From Cristatella mucedo (taxonomy: Eukaryota > Bryozoa > Phylactolaemata > Cristatellidae): a DNA stretch of 64,000 nt. Made by a program: the position numbers and the translations under genes. Below are positions 10,170-22,800 of this stretch, in pieces. Where the stretch lies: assembly GCA_009760855.2 (NCBI GenBank), contig WPIO01000057.1, forward strand, positions 1,632,501 to 1,696,500, written 5' to 3'. The notes below the pieces were generated by a model, which searched no databases, was not told the origin of the DNA, and saw only the letters and a list, made by a program, of their open reading frames with translations. Position 1 is the first letter of the stretch. Each line of letters begins with the position of its first letter.

Positions 10170-11340
10170 TACTTTGGAAGCGAGGGTGACGGAGTGGTAA
10201 AGATAGGCAAATCAGGCAAATACAGCACAGAGGGAAGTTCGACATTTCCGGATATTCAATATTAATACGGTAATTGTAAAACTATGTAGTGAGATTTCAA
10301 AAGCTCGATAGCTTCAATACCTGCTCGAACGCCGTAAACAGAAATGCTTACCATTTTACGATTTATAATGGGCATGAAGTCTCGTGAAATAAGCATTTCA
10401 CTGAGCACACGATTGTTATAAGGTACCTTCACATGCTGTATTTCATTTATCGTCTTCTAAATCTCAGCATATATTAAAATACTACGTGAATTTCGCAAAA
10501 AAGTGTAGCCCAGCACAATAAAAGACAGATTGGCCTGCTTTGTACTACCTTATTTAAAATGCTTCGTAATAATAAACTGAGAGAAAATAAAGGCCAAGAT
10601 GCGAGAATTTAAAATTCATTAACTTTATTTTTATTAAATGTACTCTAGAATTAATATCTCAGCTTTGAAAGAAGATGATCTCCATCCTAATGCTTATTGT
10701 GCTAATTAGTAAAGATGTTCACACCACAGCTAACTTCTCGATAAATATGATTGCCTCGATAGTCCGTGGAAACCAAGCTTCAATGTCGATACCGTGTGTG
10801 GGCTAAGCAATGAGCCTTAAGTATTTTATCACTAATGGAAAGCATGATACTGTCCCAGTGAGTTGACTTTAGCCATCCTACTGTTTCTTCAACTGTCCCA
10901 TTTGGAAAATTTACCAGACTGATAGGCTTTTAGAATCTAAAGCAGTTAGTACTTACGATCATCCACATCTGTAACCGCATCCCGGACGACTATATACCTC
11001 AGTAAAAATATAAATATTTAGATCCCAGTATTTATCAAGAACCGATCATCCAACATGGGCATTTGAAAATTATAAATATGCTGATGATTTGTTTGACCTG
11101 ACAGCTTAGAATTGCTTGTAGAAAAGATGAGTTGATGGCCTTTCCCTACTCGCTGCAAATTTAAGATCCTATTGTGAGAGGAAAAGTAGCGTTTATAGCA
11201 TGCATGCCCTTTTCTTTAATGGTGAAGATATAGTTTCTCATTTCATGAAAAGAAATACGATGTCCCGAACAAATGCTTTCACTAACAATATTAATTGTTT
11301 TAACATTTAATGAAAATAATTGAACATTCTACTAAGCGCT
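10170..11340. other. No recognised feature
   Basis: This is AT-rich sequence with no frame above about 60 codons and no LINE match that I could see. Confidence 0.45.
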
Positions 11341-11897
11341 TTTATTAGGTTACGATATGGAAAAGTCCTTGCTTAATTTTAAACCTCAAAAACTTTTACA
11401 CACATTCAGAGTAATGATAATTAGCCAATGGTGAACATAGTGGTGCTAAACTTGGAGCTATGCCGTCAAAGGAAATTTCTATTGTTTCTAATTACGTGAC
11501 GTGACGTCAAAACGGTTATAGCTAAAATTAAGCTTTCAGCGTGACGTAATAGGAATAAAGAAAACGTCAATGTTTTGCTACATTAGTGAGAATTTTTTAT
11601 CATAGCACAATTTAAGACTCTGATATGCCATGATAACAAAAATCGAGATCAAATCAAGGCAGTTGAAACTTTGTTAGAATCATTTTTGGCATAGCTTTAA
11701 CCGTACTTGACAATGCTAAAGTTACGTCAAGTTGGCAAAAACATTGCACATCGAGCTGCTTCCTCATCTAGGAGACTATAATCGGTCATTAAAAAAACTT
11801 AAGTCAAGGCATTAAACTGCCTTTACAAAAAGAAGTAAAATTGGAAAAAAATCTAGGTATAATTTGATTGGTAATATTTTATTAGTTTTTTCCTTAA

Positions 11898-13275
11898 TTA
11901 CGCTAAATAGTCGTGTAAAAATGATTCTTGAGCTCTCTTGTGGGACAGCTTTAATAAATTTTGCGTGACTACCTTCTCATCCAGAGACAGAGACAAGTCA
12001 CAATGCCAGACGGTCAGTGAGACGTTTCGTTGCAGGGGAATAAGCAAAGCTAGGTGCCCCATCAACTTGTCAAACATCGCTGCAAAATAGTTCCACCGAA
12101 GAAGAAACGCTGAAACCACACCGTTGTAGGCAAATCGGGTCGGGAAACTATCATTAACTGCGTAATCGGTACAAGTTAGTAATCACAGCTTAAACTTATG
12201 TGAATTTTTCTCGCCATGGATGTGGCAAACTGGTATATAACAGTTTGAAAGTAAAAATTGTTAAACTGTTACTTTCTGTATGCTTAACAAGGCCAAATTT
12301 GAGAGTCGGTTTTTACCATCTAATGGTTGTGATACGACCCAATTGCATTAGGCTAGGTAAAGGAAAGTTTACTACTGCCAACCGATAGAGCTTTATTAAG
12401 AAGAAATTGCAGAACAAATCTCATTTAGCAAGCAAATCTTCTACATGACTGATGATTCACGTGTTCAAATGGTGACTTAACAGCCAAGTCGCAACGAGTG
12501 GCAGGCATTAACATATTTCTTCGTGCAACTCTGGAATATAAACGCCTGAACTATTAGAGCCTTTAAAATCTAGACAGTGAGATCAAAGTTTGATAAGGTC
12601 AAGTGTCTACAAGAGAATATGAACTTTCAAAAAGACGTCAACTGCGGAATTAAGACCAACGAGCAAAAATACCTGGCTTTAATTTATAGTCTGATAAGGT
12701 GTATGCTGTACTTTATTGTTCTTTAATTTTCGTCCTCCGCCTTGAAACCAGCATTTCGAGAGCCCGCTAGGTATTTGTGTGCTTCGGCAGATTCCTCATC
12801 CAACTTGAACTCCATGCTGGTCTCATCTCCTTTTGGTACGTAGCAGTAATTAATGGAAAAGTTTTTTTTTGGAGTCTACTCCGAAACCAAATCATTAGGA
12901 GACAGAGCCTTTGGTCTCCAAGCTACCATTATTTTGAAATCGCATCTCTCTGGCGTCATGACATACTCTGAGACATCCACGTTTAAAACGAACCGAAATT
13001 TATCCAGTCAATTAGCTTACTATTTAAGGTGCTAAGTTTTCTGTCACACTCAATACTGCCACTAACCATGTTTGCATTCCGACACAGTGGGCATTACGAA
13101 TAAAAATGTAATACTTTTTGCCATTAAGCATGCAACCACTAGACACTGGATTGTGCTTCCTTAACAGCCTATGTAAAGAGCCTACAACTAGATTGAATTG
13201 TCTAAAAATGGCATGCACACATTTTATATCATTGAAAACTTCTTGAGGTGGACTCGTTTGCAATGAGCCAACCAT
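11898..13275 (-). pseudogene. Decayed coding-like segments, unidentified protein (copy 1)
   Basis: Read on the minus strand from 13275 to 11898, separate frames remain open: 13275-13024 (83 codons, including HAIFRQFNLVVGS and GKKYYIFIRNAHCV), a broken middle part at about 12860-12400, and 12119-11898 (73 codons, including RWNYFAAMFDKLMGHLA). Matching peptide stretches occur in the same order in copy 2 at about 56420-54600: HAILRQFNLVLG, GKKYYIFICNA, PELHxEIC, LPLVATWLLSHH and WNYFAAMFDKLMGHLA. The middle part has in-frame stops in copy 1 where copy 2 stays open for 92 codons. Long intact peptide blocks shared by two decayed copies suggest an ancestral protein. I do not recognise its family. 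Confidence 0.4.
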
Positions 13276-13444
13276 TAGGCTTAAATCAGCAGAAACTTAA
13301 CGAAACTACGTTTCGCATAAAGTCAGTTAGACATGCTGGATCTGCATGACAGGACAGTAAAGCTATTGCCCTAGCATTCGGCCTCACTGGGAGTAAAAGC
13401 ACGATCTAAAACTGGCTTTGAAGAGGACAACGATTGAGAGAGAG

Positions 13445-13445
<1 letters not shown>

Positions 13446-13479
<34 letters not shown>

Positions 13480-13512
13480 CATATATATTTACATATATAT
13501 ACATATACAAGT
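13446..13512. repeat. (TA)n microsatellite
   Basis: Alternating TA for about 30 bases, followed by tacatatata-type units. The Ile/Tyr open frame across it is an artefact. Copy 2 of the surrounding unit has only a short TATA stretch at about 56585-56612, so the array expanded after duplication or contracted in copy 2. Confidence 0.9.
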
Positions 13513-14840
13513 CAGATCCCTTTGGAATCTCATGGGTAATTAAAAACCCACAAGGAATGGTCTTTAAAGTACTATTTAGCAGCAGTAAATTATTCAGGGA
13601 CACACATTTAAAAAAGCCGCTGACCTAAGGTCTACGGACGTAAATGATGCTCTCCTCCTTAAAAAACTACACTACTTGGTCAACCAACGCATAATTAAGA
13701 ATACTAAGTATAACCACAGCTTCTCAATGCTACTATAGTAATTTTCAGCTGCGTGGCCGTACGTATACTTGGGTCAACTAGCTGTCCATGTCTATCAGAG
13801 CATCACGCACTTAAACCATTATACGCATGGTCGTATTGAAGGTATTACTCAGAAACACTAACGTTATGAACTTAAAATACCGGCCGCATTTGTGCAACAT
13901 GTTAAGTTCAAGTTGTAGCCATATTTTGGTTCAAAGACACGGGGACTGTGAATAAGCTAACCTACCCGAGGTAATTGTGGTAAAATGCTAATTCCCAATC
14001 CTGGAAAGCTTAATTCGTAGATATTAGCCAACAAGTTTTTCTTAAATTTGGCAATACAAACTTCCGTAACAAGGAGCTTATAATTTAAGTGAAACTTCAC
14101 ATGTAGTTAGAATATTTTGTAAAGCTCACTGGGCCGGCCTTCTGAAGGTAGTTGCATAAAAATCCGAAATTTTGTAAGGTAACACCAGCCATCGTGCTTT
14201 AGACAGTGTAATCATAAAGCAGTTGCGGAACGCCTAAATTATACATGGTACCGCTCTCTAATAATTTGTGTAGGCCCCTTGTAAACACTACAAAAGAGGG
14301 CTGTTTAAGAAGGTGGTTAACAAATGGCTTGGAAGCTGGTAGTTTAGCAATGAGCATTAGTTTTTTAAATTAAAATAGTCAGTCTGACGTTAGTCATTTA
14401 TTTTTTAAATTGAAATAACACAGCAGCTGACAAATAATGTGCCCATAGCTTGGCCAGGCTACCGTAGTCGATCATGTAAGGACAAGCGTTAAAAAAAGTC
14501 TAGCAGTATTTTTGACTGAACTCTAATAGCTACATTTTCTGAAAACCAACATAACCAGCTCGTCAATGAGGCTTATTGACTAACTAGCATATCTTGATCA
14601 GCTCTAATTGCAGTGGCAGCTTGCTGGGTAGAGCTAAGAGGTGAAGTAGAAGTGGAGAGGGTTCTAACGTGCATGCCTAAGTAAAGGTTATTCTGAGATT
14701 TGGCCTGGAATGCTGTTCTGGCATGTACTTAAGGTAAACCTCTGTTCACAAAGCTTATCTTGGTATTTATTTAAGTCCTTGGTGCAATTATCAGTTTAAT
14801 TTCTGAACCGGCCGATGAGCAGCCACCGTACGAGAGAGCA

Positions 14841-15174
14841 AGCAAAAAAACCTTACTAGATTCGGTGAGTAAAATATGAAAAATACACCCTGCAAATTTA
14901 GAATAAGCAGTAACTTAGGAGTAGTGGCTGTATCGCTTCATATAGCAAGTCAACGCGATGTATCGAATTGCAAAGCAGCTCATTATGGGATCGCAGACCA
15001 AGTACTGTTAAGTACTACACATTTTGTTAATCCTAATTATATTTAACTGCTGCATTTCTAAACCGTGAAGTGAAAGGGAACGATTTGTTGAGTGTTCTTT
15101 ATAAAGGTACGAGGTTTCATGAGTCCTTTCCAGTTGCCGTACCTTGAGTACCGTTTTGCGGTTGCAATCATTCC
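14841..15174. other. No recognised feature
   Basis: Spacer between the 3.5 kb duplicated unit and the 5' end of a family A LINE. Nothing recognisable. Confidence 0.4.
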
Positions 15175-18100
15175 TCCCCGCGGTAAAGAGCGGCCTCGAG
15201 TGACTCCTAGCCCAATGTGGACCTTTACCTGATTTCTCCGTGATACCTTCGAGTATTCCGCTGCTATCTTAGCTGTGACTATATATAAGCTGTCCTCGCA
15301 TATGCTACACAAATCAAGACCTGCTTAGCTTACGGTGTGATATCGTCATTAGTCGATGCCTACCGGCAGGCCTTCTTCCACAGGTCAATGAGAACCTTCC
15401 AGCATCCTGCGTTCGCTATATCAACAGCTCGGCTATCAAACGTACGACCCGTAAGTTTAAAGCACTGTTTAAAGTACTTGCTGCTGTCTTAGTCCACCCG
15501 CCGTAGCCCAGCACGTTGTGAAACGTCAACCGGCGGCGGTTGCTAAGGTCCATTTCAAATTAGAATGCCCACGTCCACCGGGCCAATTACGCGCAGACGT
15601 AAACACGAGCGACTTAATTGCCGTCGCCCAGTTGTTGGACAGCCTCTTAAATTCCGTCTACTAAATATCAGCTCGCTACAAACCAAGGGGCTACTTATCC
15701 GCGATCAGGTGGTCCAGGAGAAGCTAGATGCATTTCTGCTTACCGAAACCTGGATGACACCTTGTTCCAGTAGCTGTATTTCCGAGACCACCACACCCGG
15801 GTTCTCATTCTATCAGTCCATGCGTTCTGACAAGGTTGTTAGCAGGGTTGCAAATGTTGTTCGCAAATCGCTTGGCTATACAATGTTCAGTTTCTCGCAT
15901 GGTTCATCGTTTGAATCGGTTGCTATCAGGTCTTAATCAACGACAATGCCTCTCGTCGTTGTGATTTACCGGCCTCCTTCTGGCTGTCTAAACTTGTTAA
16001 TAGAGGAGTTTTCAGAGTTCCTAGGTAAAATTGTTGTGTGTGACAGGCCATTTACGATTGTAGGAGACTGCAATATTCACCTTGACAACCCAAGCAACAG
16101 CCAGGTCTGCTCATTTCTTGACTGTCTGGAGAATGTTTGGTTTGGCCCGACACGTTAATCATAGCACCCACGTCGGTGGCCACATTCTAGGTCTCGTGAT
16201 TACTAAGGATTTCCTCCCCATTGACTCTGTGGTGTGCCCACTGACCCTCTCAGATCATTGTTTGGTCTCGTTTACTGTTCCCGCTCCCTCGTCCGTCCAC
16301 GGCATTGTCGAATTAGCAAAACGACGCAACTTACAAAGCATTGACAAGCACAAGTTTTTGAAATCTATTGTGATACAGCTCTTCTTGATCTGCATTCAGA
16401 CCCGACCGGCAGCCTCGATACCCTCACTGATGCGATGAACATGACACTCAGGATTGCACTTGACAAGCATGCTCCCGTTCGCTCTATCCGTGTTCAAAGT
16501 CGTCGAGATTCCTTTCAATTTACAAAAAAAACTCCTTAAGATACGTCATGTTGAGGACAAGCTAGAACGTCGTTTCAAGAAATCGGGATCTGAGGCAGAT
16601 CTAGTCAACTTTAAAGATTTCCTTCGAGTATACACCCGAAAGCTTAAAAACCAGGCCTTCTTTTTTCATTAGAAAGCTGCATTTCTGCCAGTCGGATACT
16701 AAACAGATTTATTAGACAGTAAACCATTTACTGGCCATTACAATGCTGTGAGGTCTGATTCTCCAAATATTAAGGGCACAGACGAAACGTTTTCAGCCTT
16801 CTTTACTGAAAAAATTGTGCACATTCGTGCCTCCATTAAGCCCCCTCAGATCGAAGCCATCGCCGTTCCTCAACCTGTGACCTTTCTTAAAAGGTTCTCC
16901 GATGTTTCTGCCTGTGATGTGGCTGCCTTAATAAGGTCTAGCAAAAAAGAGCTCGTCTCCTGAAGACCCTATGCCTTCATCTCTGTGGTCTTCACTAGCA
17001 GTCCAACTTAGCCCATCCCTAACCAAGATTTTGAATGCTTCTTTGGAGAAAAGGGGTCCTCCCCAAGTCCTTTAAATCGGCAATCGTTAAACCTATTCAT
17101 AAAAAGCCTGGATTAGACTCAGAGATCCTAGCAAACTATCGTCCGGTTTCCCTTCTTCCGTTCTCATCAAAGATTCTTGAAAAAATTGTTGCTAAGCAGC
17201 TAGTTGAACGTATTCAAAATATGAAATATCAGAAACATTTCAATCAGGGTTCAAGAGGCAGCACTTCACTGAAACTGCTTTCCTCCGTGTTAACGTTGAC
17301 ATTCTATGTGGCAACGACGACGGTAATATCTCTGCCCAAGCTCTGCTCGATTTGTTTGCTGCCTTCGAGACCATTGATTACAAAGTTCTGCTTGAATGAT
17401 TGAGAACAACGATGGGTTTGGCAGACGAAGCACTTGCGAGGTTCTATATCATACTTGTGTGATCGTGTTAAATCAGTGTCGCGTGGGGGTCTGGTCTCAA
17501 CAAAAAAAAAATAATTCATTTATATAGCACCCCAAGAGAACTTAATCTCTATCCAGGCGCTTCACATATGCCTCAGGGCTCGAGCCCACGACCTCAGTCA
17601 GACCTTGGTCGGGGCGAGCACCTTAACCGCTAGACCAAACCAGCTCGGCGTCTCAGATACGAGAATAGTCACCTGCAGAGTCCCTCAAGGGTCTGTACTC
17701 GGCCCCTTGCTGTTCTCCATTTATACACAACCTCTGGGAAAAGTGATTAAGGCCCATGGAATAGGATATCACTTCTATGCTTACGATACTCAGTTGTATT
17801 TTTCATTGAAACCATCGGAATCTGCTGCAGCAACTGAGAAGCTGAATGCTTGCCGTGCCGATATTCGATCCTGGATGTCGGAAAACTTCCTGAAATTAAA
17901 TGACGATAAAACCGAGCTGCTGCTCATAGGACAAACTATGTGTGTGGCTGAATTAAAAGGCTTTGCTGTTCTAATAGGTAATGCTATTGTGCTACCTCGA
18001 CCACGTGCTCGTAATCAAGGTGTCATGTTCAACAGCTGCCTCGATTTCAATAGCTTCATTCAGAACACAGCCTCTGCAAGCTAGCCATCACATCCGATCC

Positions 18101-18825
18101 CTATCCAAGATTAGGAGCTGTCTAGCACAGTGGCTTGCAAAAATTTGAACTAGCTCTTTAGTTCCTTCTCGGCTTGATTATTGTAATTCCCTCTTAGCTG
18201 GGCTGCCAAAGAAATATATTGTGACACTACAGCTGACTATGAATATGGCTACAAGGCAGGTCTTCAAGTCTCAGTGGTTTGGGCACGTGTCACCTCTGCT
18301 GAAAGAGCTAGGACGGTTGCCGGTTGAGCAAAGGATACAGAGCAAAGTTCTTACTCTGACCTGAAAGGCCAGCCACGGCTTGGCTCCTTCGTACCTAGCT
18401 GAACTGCTACATCAGTTTTAGCCTGTTCGTGCCCTGAGGTACTATGTGGACAATAAATTAGCTGTCACATTCCACTACTTAAAGACAGTTGGTGACAGAA
18501 GCTTCAGCTCTACAGGTCCTAGACTGTGGAACTCGCTTCTACGATTCTTAAGCAACAACTACTCTCCAACTGCCGACTATGGCACATCTTTTTCAGCGGT
18601 CCTGAACTGCTACTTCTATGCTACTCACTACCTCAACTGCTCTCCTGACTCTGCTATGCTTCCCACTTTCTCTTTGTTGTGTGAGACGAAGTCTGTTGGC
18701 TACCGAATGCGTGCCAAAAGCCGCTTAGACTGTGAGTGGGCTATACTAAACTCTCCTGAGTAATATCCACATGGTCTTTATGACTTTGTGGAGTTACAGA
18801 CGGATATACATTACATTACATCGGT
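15175..18825 (+). mobile_element. LINE family A (L2 clade), near full length, inactive
   Basis: This is the best family A copy. The 5' boundary is set by comparison with the copy starting at about 49915 (agagcggcc..gtgactcctagcccaatg). The endonuclease spans about 15640-16300, in pieces: LLNISSLQTK, LTETW, IYRPPSG, GDCNIHLDN and LSDHCLVSF are recognisable and keep the usual catalytic N, E, D/N and D/H residues. The reverse transcriptase spans about 17035-18100: [32 protein letters not shown], and FYAYDTQLY where active elements have FYADDTQLY, so one catalytic aspartate is changed to tyrosine at 17782-17784. The C-terminal domain follows to 18763 (GDRSFSSTGPRLWNSL). It ends with gttacagacggatatacattacattacat, a pentanucleotide tail. 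The reading frame is broken in several places, and a SINE is inserted at 17500-17649. Confidence 0.9.
17500..17649 (-). mobile_element. tRNA-derived SINE with L2-like tail, inserted in LINE A
   Basis: On the minus strand this reads as a tRNA-like head with box A TGGTCTAGCGGTTAAGG and box B GGGCTCGAGCCC. A 3' part follows (AAGCGCCTGGATAGAGATTA, then GGTGCTATATAAATGAATTA) resembling L2 3' ends, and it finishes in an A/T-rich run. It interrupts the family A reading frame between the regions coding before and after VPQG. The six bases GTCTCA flank it on both sides (17494-17499 and 17650-17655), consistent with a target-site duplication. Confidence 0.8.
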
Positions 18826-19660
18826 TGATGCATTTACATTCAATGCATTTGATGCTGTGGATTTATATCATCTGTTGTCTCATGAAAAAATACTCCTGAA
18901 CTGTCTTTTCTTACAGCATTGTTTGGTTGTTACTTGTCATCAATCCTTTGCTGGCTACCAGCCCTATTATTTTCCGATTTGTGGTATTTTTATCTTTTCT
19001 AGCGCTTTAAAATTCTGGATTAAGAATCACACTTCTCGGCTTGTACCAGCTAAAATATTTTGATATCATAAATCTGGTATAAGAATTATGTTGCAGTGAC
19101 TGTTTAAGCTTTATGTTTGAACCTAAGTTTATGACTTATATTTCGTGGCTATCTATCCCCAATATCAACCTACATACTTGAGTTTCTAATTTGATCAGCT
19201 CCAGTCTTATCATTGTTGATTCCGTCGTATGATTAAATTGTGATATCGTAAAATCCGGAAGATTATTGACCTGGTCGGTTTGTCCGATATCCCTTTGGAT
19301 CGTTTCGAGTTCCATGTTTCTACAAAAACTTTTGGAAACGTTGTTAGGAAAAGTGCGAAAGACATTCCACTTTGGAGAAGGGTCAGCAGTATCATATAAA
19401 CACGAGCTTTAAAAGTTTCAAAAGTAACTGATTGTCCTGCAAAAATATAGTTACGAATTTAGGAGGATGTCAATATATTCGATGACGAAAATAATGTTGT
19501 TGGTAACACGTTGGGTTAAGCACCTTCGGAAAACCATATGCTTTTTGAGCATTTTAAATTTGCTGAAATGAAGCACGATCGAATGGATATTCATAAAATC
19601 CTAATAAATAATAGAAATGGCATGATTTTTGTTTGAGAATCTCAGCCTTGCTTCCTTTGC
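18826..19660. other. No recognised feature
   Basis: Sequence between the family A copy and family B debris, AT-rich. No element or supported gene is seen. Confidence 0.4.
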
Positions 19661-19825
19661 TTAGTACCCCTTCCGACCTGCTATCGTTGGTAGATGGCTG
19701 AAGCACGACAATAGCTGACTTGCTCGACGAGTTTGCACCACTGACTAAAGGCACTAAAGGTCCTCGCCTGTACGGCCTTTGGTTTACCTTAGACATTAAA
19801 ATTGCTAGATATATCTCGCCTCCTG
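19661..19825 (+). mobile_element. LINE family B internal fragment
   Basis: About 160 bases match the linker between endonuclease and reverse transcriptase of family B: LLDEFAPLTKGTKGPRLYGL aligns with TLDEFAPVTKRTVRPRPDGL of the neighbouring copy. It lies just upstream of the main family B element and is out of order relative to it, so it is a separate fragment or a rearranged piece. Confidence 0.65.
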
Positions 19826-19869
19826 ACATAGAGCGCTCTAGCGTGCTTTCTTGTTCGTTGCAGAATTCT

Positions 19870-22800
19870 GCCGAAAACCGAAGTTCTTGCGAACATCGTA
19901 TACGGAAACGATACAGCTAAGACCTGTTGAAAGGTATTCCGATTGTTATTTGACCGTAGCGCATAAGAAATTACGTGCCTATGGACATCTAAACGCTTAT
20001 CTCTTCAGGCTGCTGGGTCTCCCAAGCCGGCGGCTGCATTAGCTTTGCCAGTTGCTAGTAACCTGCTTGTTAGCTTTGATCGTCAGCAGCTGTTATCGCT
20101 TCGTCATCTCATATCAAATGCATTCCTAGATATCAATGTTGTTGCTAAGATTCATGAACTATGCATTAACAAAAGAAAAGCACCCAGTAGCCGCTGAAGT
20201 GGCCGGAACCGCCAGCTCAGATTCCGCTCATTGGGCTGAACCTGCAAGCTGAGTTCCAGCTCGTTCTGTATTTCTAGCATTGTCTCGAACCGCCCAGCAC
20301 GCTCCCCCACATGCATCAGTGTAAATTCCTAAAACTTAGTGGTCATCAAGCCTGTTGCAACCCCATCGACCTAACTTAACGCTTGCCTTTGGAATCATCG
20401 CTCAATGTGCAATAAACCTCTAGTAATAAGCGACCTTAATTCTGAAAATGGTAGCGACGTACTCGCCCTAACTGAAACTTGGCTGAAATCGATCAACAGT
20501 CCGACAATTAAAGACGCAACTCCATCTGGTTTCTCGTTCTTTCATACCCCTAGATCAATCGAAACTGGAGGTAGAGTTGCTATTGTGGTGCGCTCGAAAT
20601 TCAACTACAAGCCATTTGAGGTATCCTCGAAGCAGTCTTTTGAATCAACTGTCTTGGTCTCACCCGAAAACAAGCTACCGATATTGGCAGTAGTCTATCT
20701 CCCACCAGGTACCAAATCCTCCTTTATCTCAGATTTCTCCGATCTCATTTCGATTTTGTGTGCAAAAAATCGATCCTTCCTCGTAATGGGCGATTTCACC
20801 GTTCACTTTGATAACTTATCTGACGCTTTCAGCACCGAATATCGTGCATTGACCTACTCATTGTCTCTTGTGGCTCATGTGCATGGCCCTACCCACATCA
20901 AGGGTCACACACTCGACCAGATTTTCTCATATAACTGCACTTTGTCATCACCAATTATTACCAAATCATGCTTATCTGACCCCATGCAGATCTCATGCAA
21001 TCTACAGTGGGTTCCCACATCCTCCTCTAAAATAACCTGTGAATCGCGAAACCTCAAGACCCTTGACATCGATGCTGTCCGTGCGAGAATATCTGCTTCA
21101 CCTTTGCTGCTCAATCCTCCCTCCGATCTGTCATCATTGGTGAATAGCTTCAACACGACACTAGCTGAAACGCTAGACGAGTTTGCCCCTGTGACAAAGC
21201 GCACTGTGCGCCCCCGCCCAGACGGCTTATGGTTTACCGATGACATTAAACTTGCCAAGTCTATTAAACGTAAGCTTGAAAAAGCATACAAAAGATCCGG
21301 ACTAACTGTCCAACGACAGGCACATGAAGACTACTGTAGGTCGTACCAATCGATCCTAGCAAATGCTAAGTCTAGTTTTGATAAAAACATTGTTGTTTCA
21401 CAGATGCACAATCCAAAAATGCTGATGTCGACAATAAACCATCTCCTCAATTGTTCCCAGATTAGCTCATTACCTAATGATCCTAATGATGATCTAGCCG
21501 ATCGCTTTTCTCGATTCTTGGTGAAGAAGATAGACAAGATCAGGGAATCCATCCCGGCGATGACAATCTCCCCACTAGAATGTTGTTCCTTGGTTCCTGG
21601 CTGCACCTTAATGTGTGCATTTAAGCAGGTCAATAGTGATCTAGTCCTAAACTTCGCATCGCAATCAAAGAAGACATAAAGTCCTCTGGACCCTATTCGC
21701 ACTGTCCTGCTCCTACCTTGCATTGATCTGCTGCTGCCGTGCTTAGCTAACATCATTAATATGTCATTAGCCTCAGGTCATGTCCCAGCACCTTTTAGAA
21801 CTCTAATCAAGCAAGCAACACTAGACCAAGAGAACTTAAGCAACTACCGCCCAGTCTCCCTTCTACCATCCTATCAAAGACACTGAAACTGGTCGTGGCA
21901 GATCACCTGAACTCATATATCAAAACCTCACACCTTGCTAGTAAGTTACAGTCTGACTTTAGAGCTAATCACTCCACAGAGTCAGCATTGCTTCGGGTAT
22001 ACAATGACCTACTTAGGACTGCAGACATGGGTAGAGTGTCTCTGCTTGTTTTGCTTGATCTTTCGGCAGCTTTGATACCATCGATCACAAAGTTCTTCTA
22101 GAGTGCCTCTCATCTCGTCTGGGCATCACTGGCACTGCTCTGCAGTGGTTCAGGTCCTATCTCAGTGGGAGACTCGAGAGTATTGACGTGAATGGACAAA
22201 GATCATCTGAAGTACCTCTGAAATATGAAGTATCGCAGGGCTTAGTGCTAGGTCCGGTTCTTTTCACGGTTTATACTCTCCATCTTGCCGATGTGATTGC
22301 CAAGCACAATCTAGGCTTTCTCTTCTATGCAGATGACACTCAGTAGTACCTTTGCTTTTATCCCTCCCAGCCTTCGAGCACCTCAAATTCTCTAAACTCA
22401 CTAGCTGCATGCATTAATGACACCGCACATGGATGGCAGCAAATTTTCTAAAAGTTAACAATGATAAAACTAACTTACTAGTTATGGGCAAACCCAGTGT
22501 GATCCAGAGATTGAAAAGGCTGACTCTCAAAATTGGCTCTGCCTGCATATCACTAGTTGAATCAGCTCTAAATCTAGGTGTCATATTCCAAAGCGACCTC
22601 TCGTTAGACGACCATATCAGCTCCACAGTCAAATCCACCTATTTTCAGCTTCATAACATTGCTAAAATTCGGGCTTGTTTAGACAAAGATACCACGTCCA
22701 AGCTGGTCCATGCATGCGTGACATCCCGTCTCGACTTCTGCAACTCACTGCTTGCTGGCCTACCAGCATGTGCGATCAGGCGATTGCAGCTGGTGCAAAA

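Larger units (their letters stand above)
11345..14840. repeat. 3.5 kb dispersed duplicated unit, copy 1
   Basis: This unit is collinear with 54048-57920 in the same orientation, from ttaggttacgatatggaaaagtcc to ccgatgagcagccaccg, at roughly 80% identity. The second copy is longer mainly because a LINE fragment is inserted in it. The two ends do not form obvious terminal inverted repeats, and no target duplication was seen. It carries decayed minus-strand coding-like sequence (11898-13275), then about 1.3 kb of AT-rich DNA. It could be an ancient transposon of unknown class or a segmental duplication carrying a gene fragment. Confidence 0.75.

Noticed and set aside
13434-13628. Frame with repeated Tyr-Ile
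   Set aside because: Translation of a TA microsatellite.
15058-15312. 84-codon minus-strand frame at the start of LINE A
   Set aside because: Overlaps the 5' end of the LINE on the opposite strand and straddles its boundary, with no motif.
20905-21756. Two long minus-strand frames (128 and 141 codons) inside the family B element
   Set aside because: Antisense shadows of the endonuclease/linker region. The plus frame carries the recognisable motifs.
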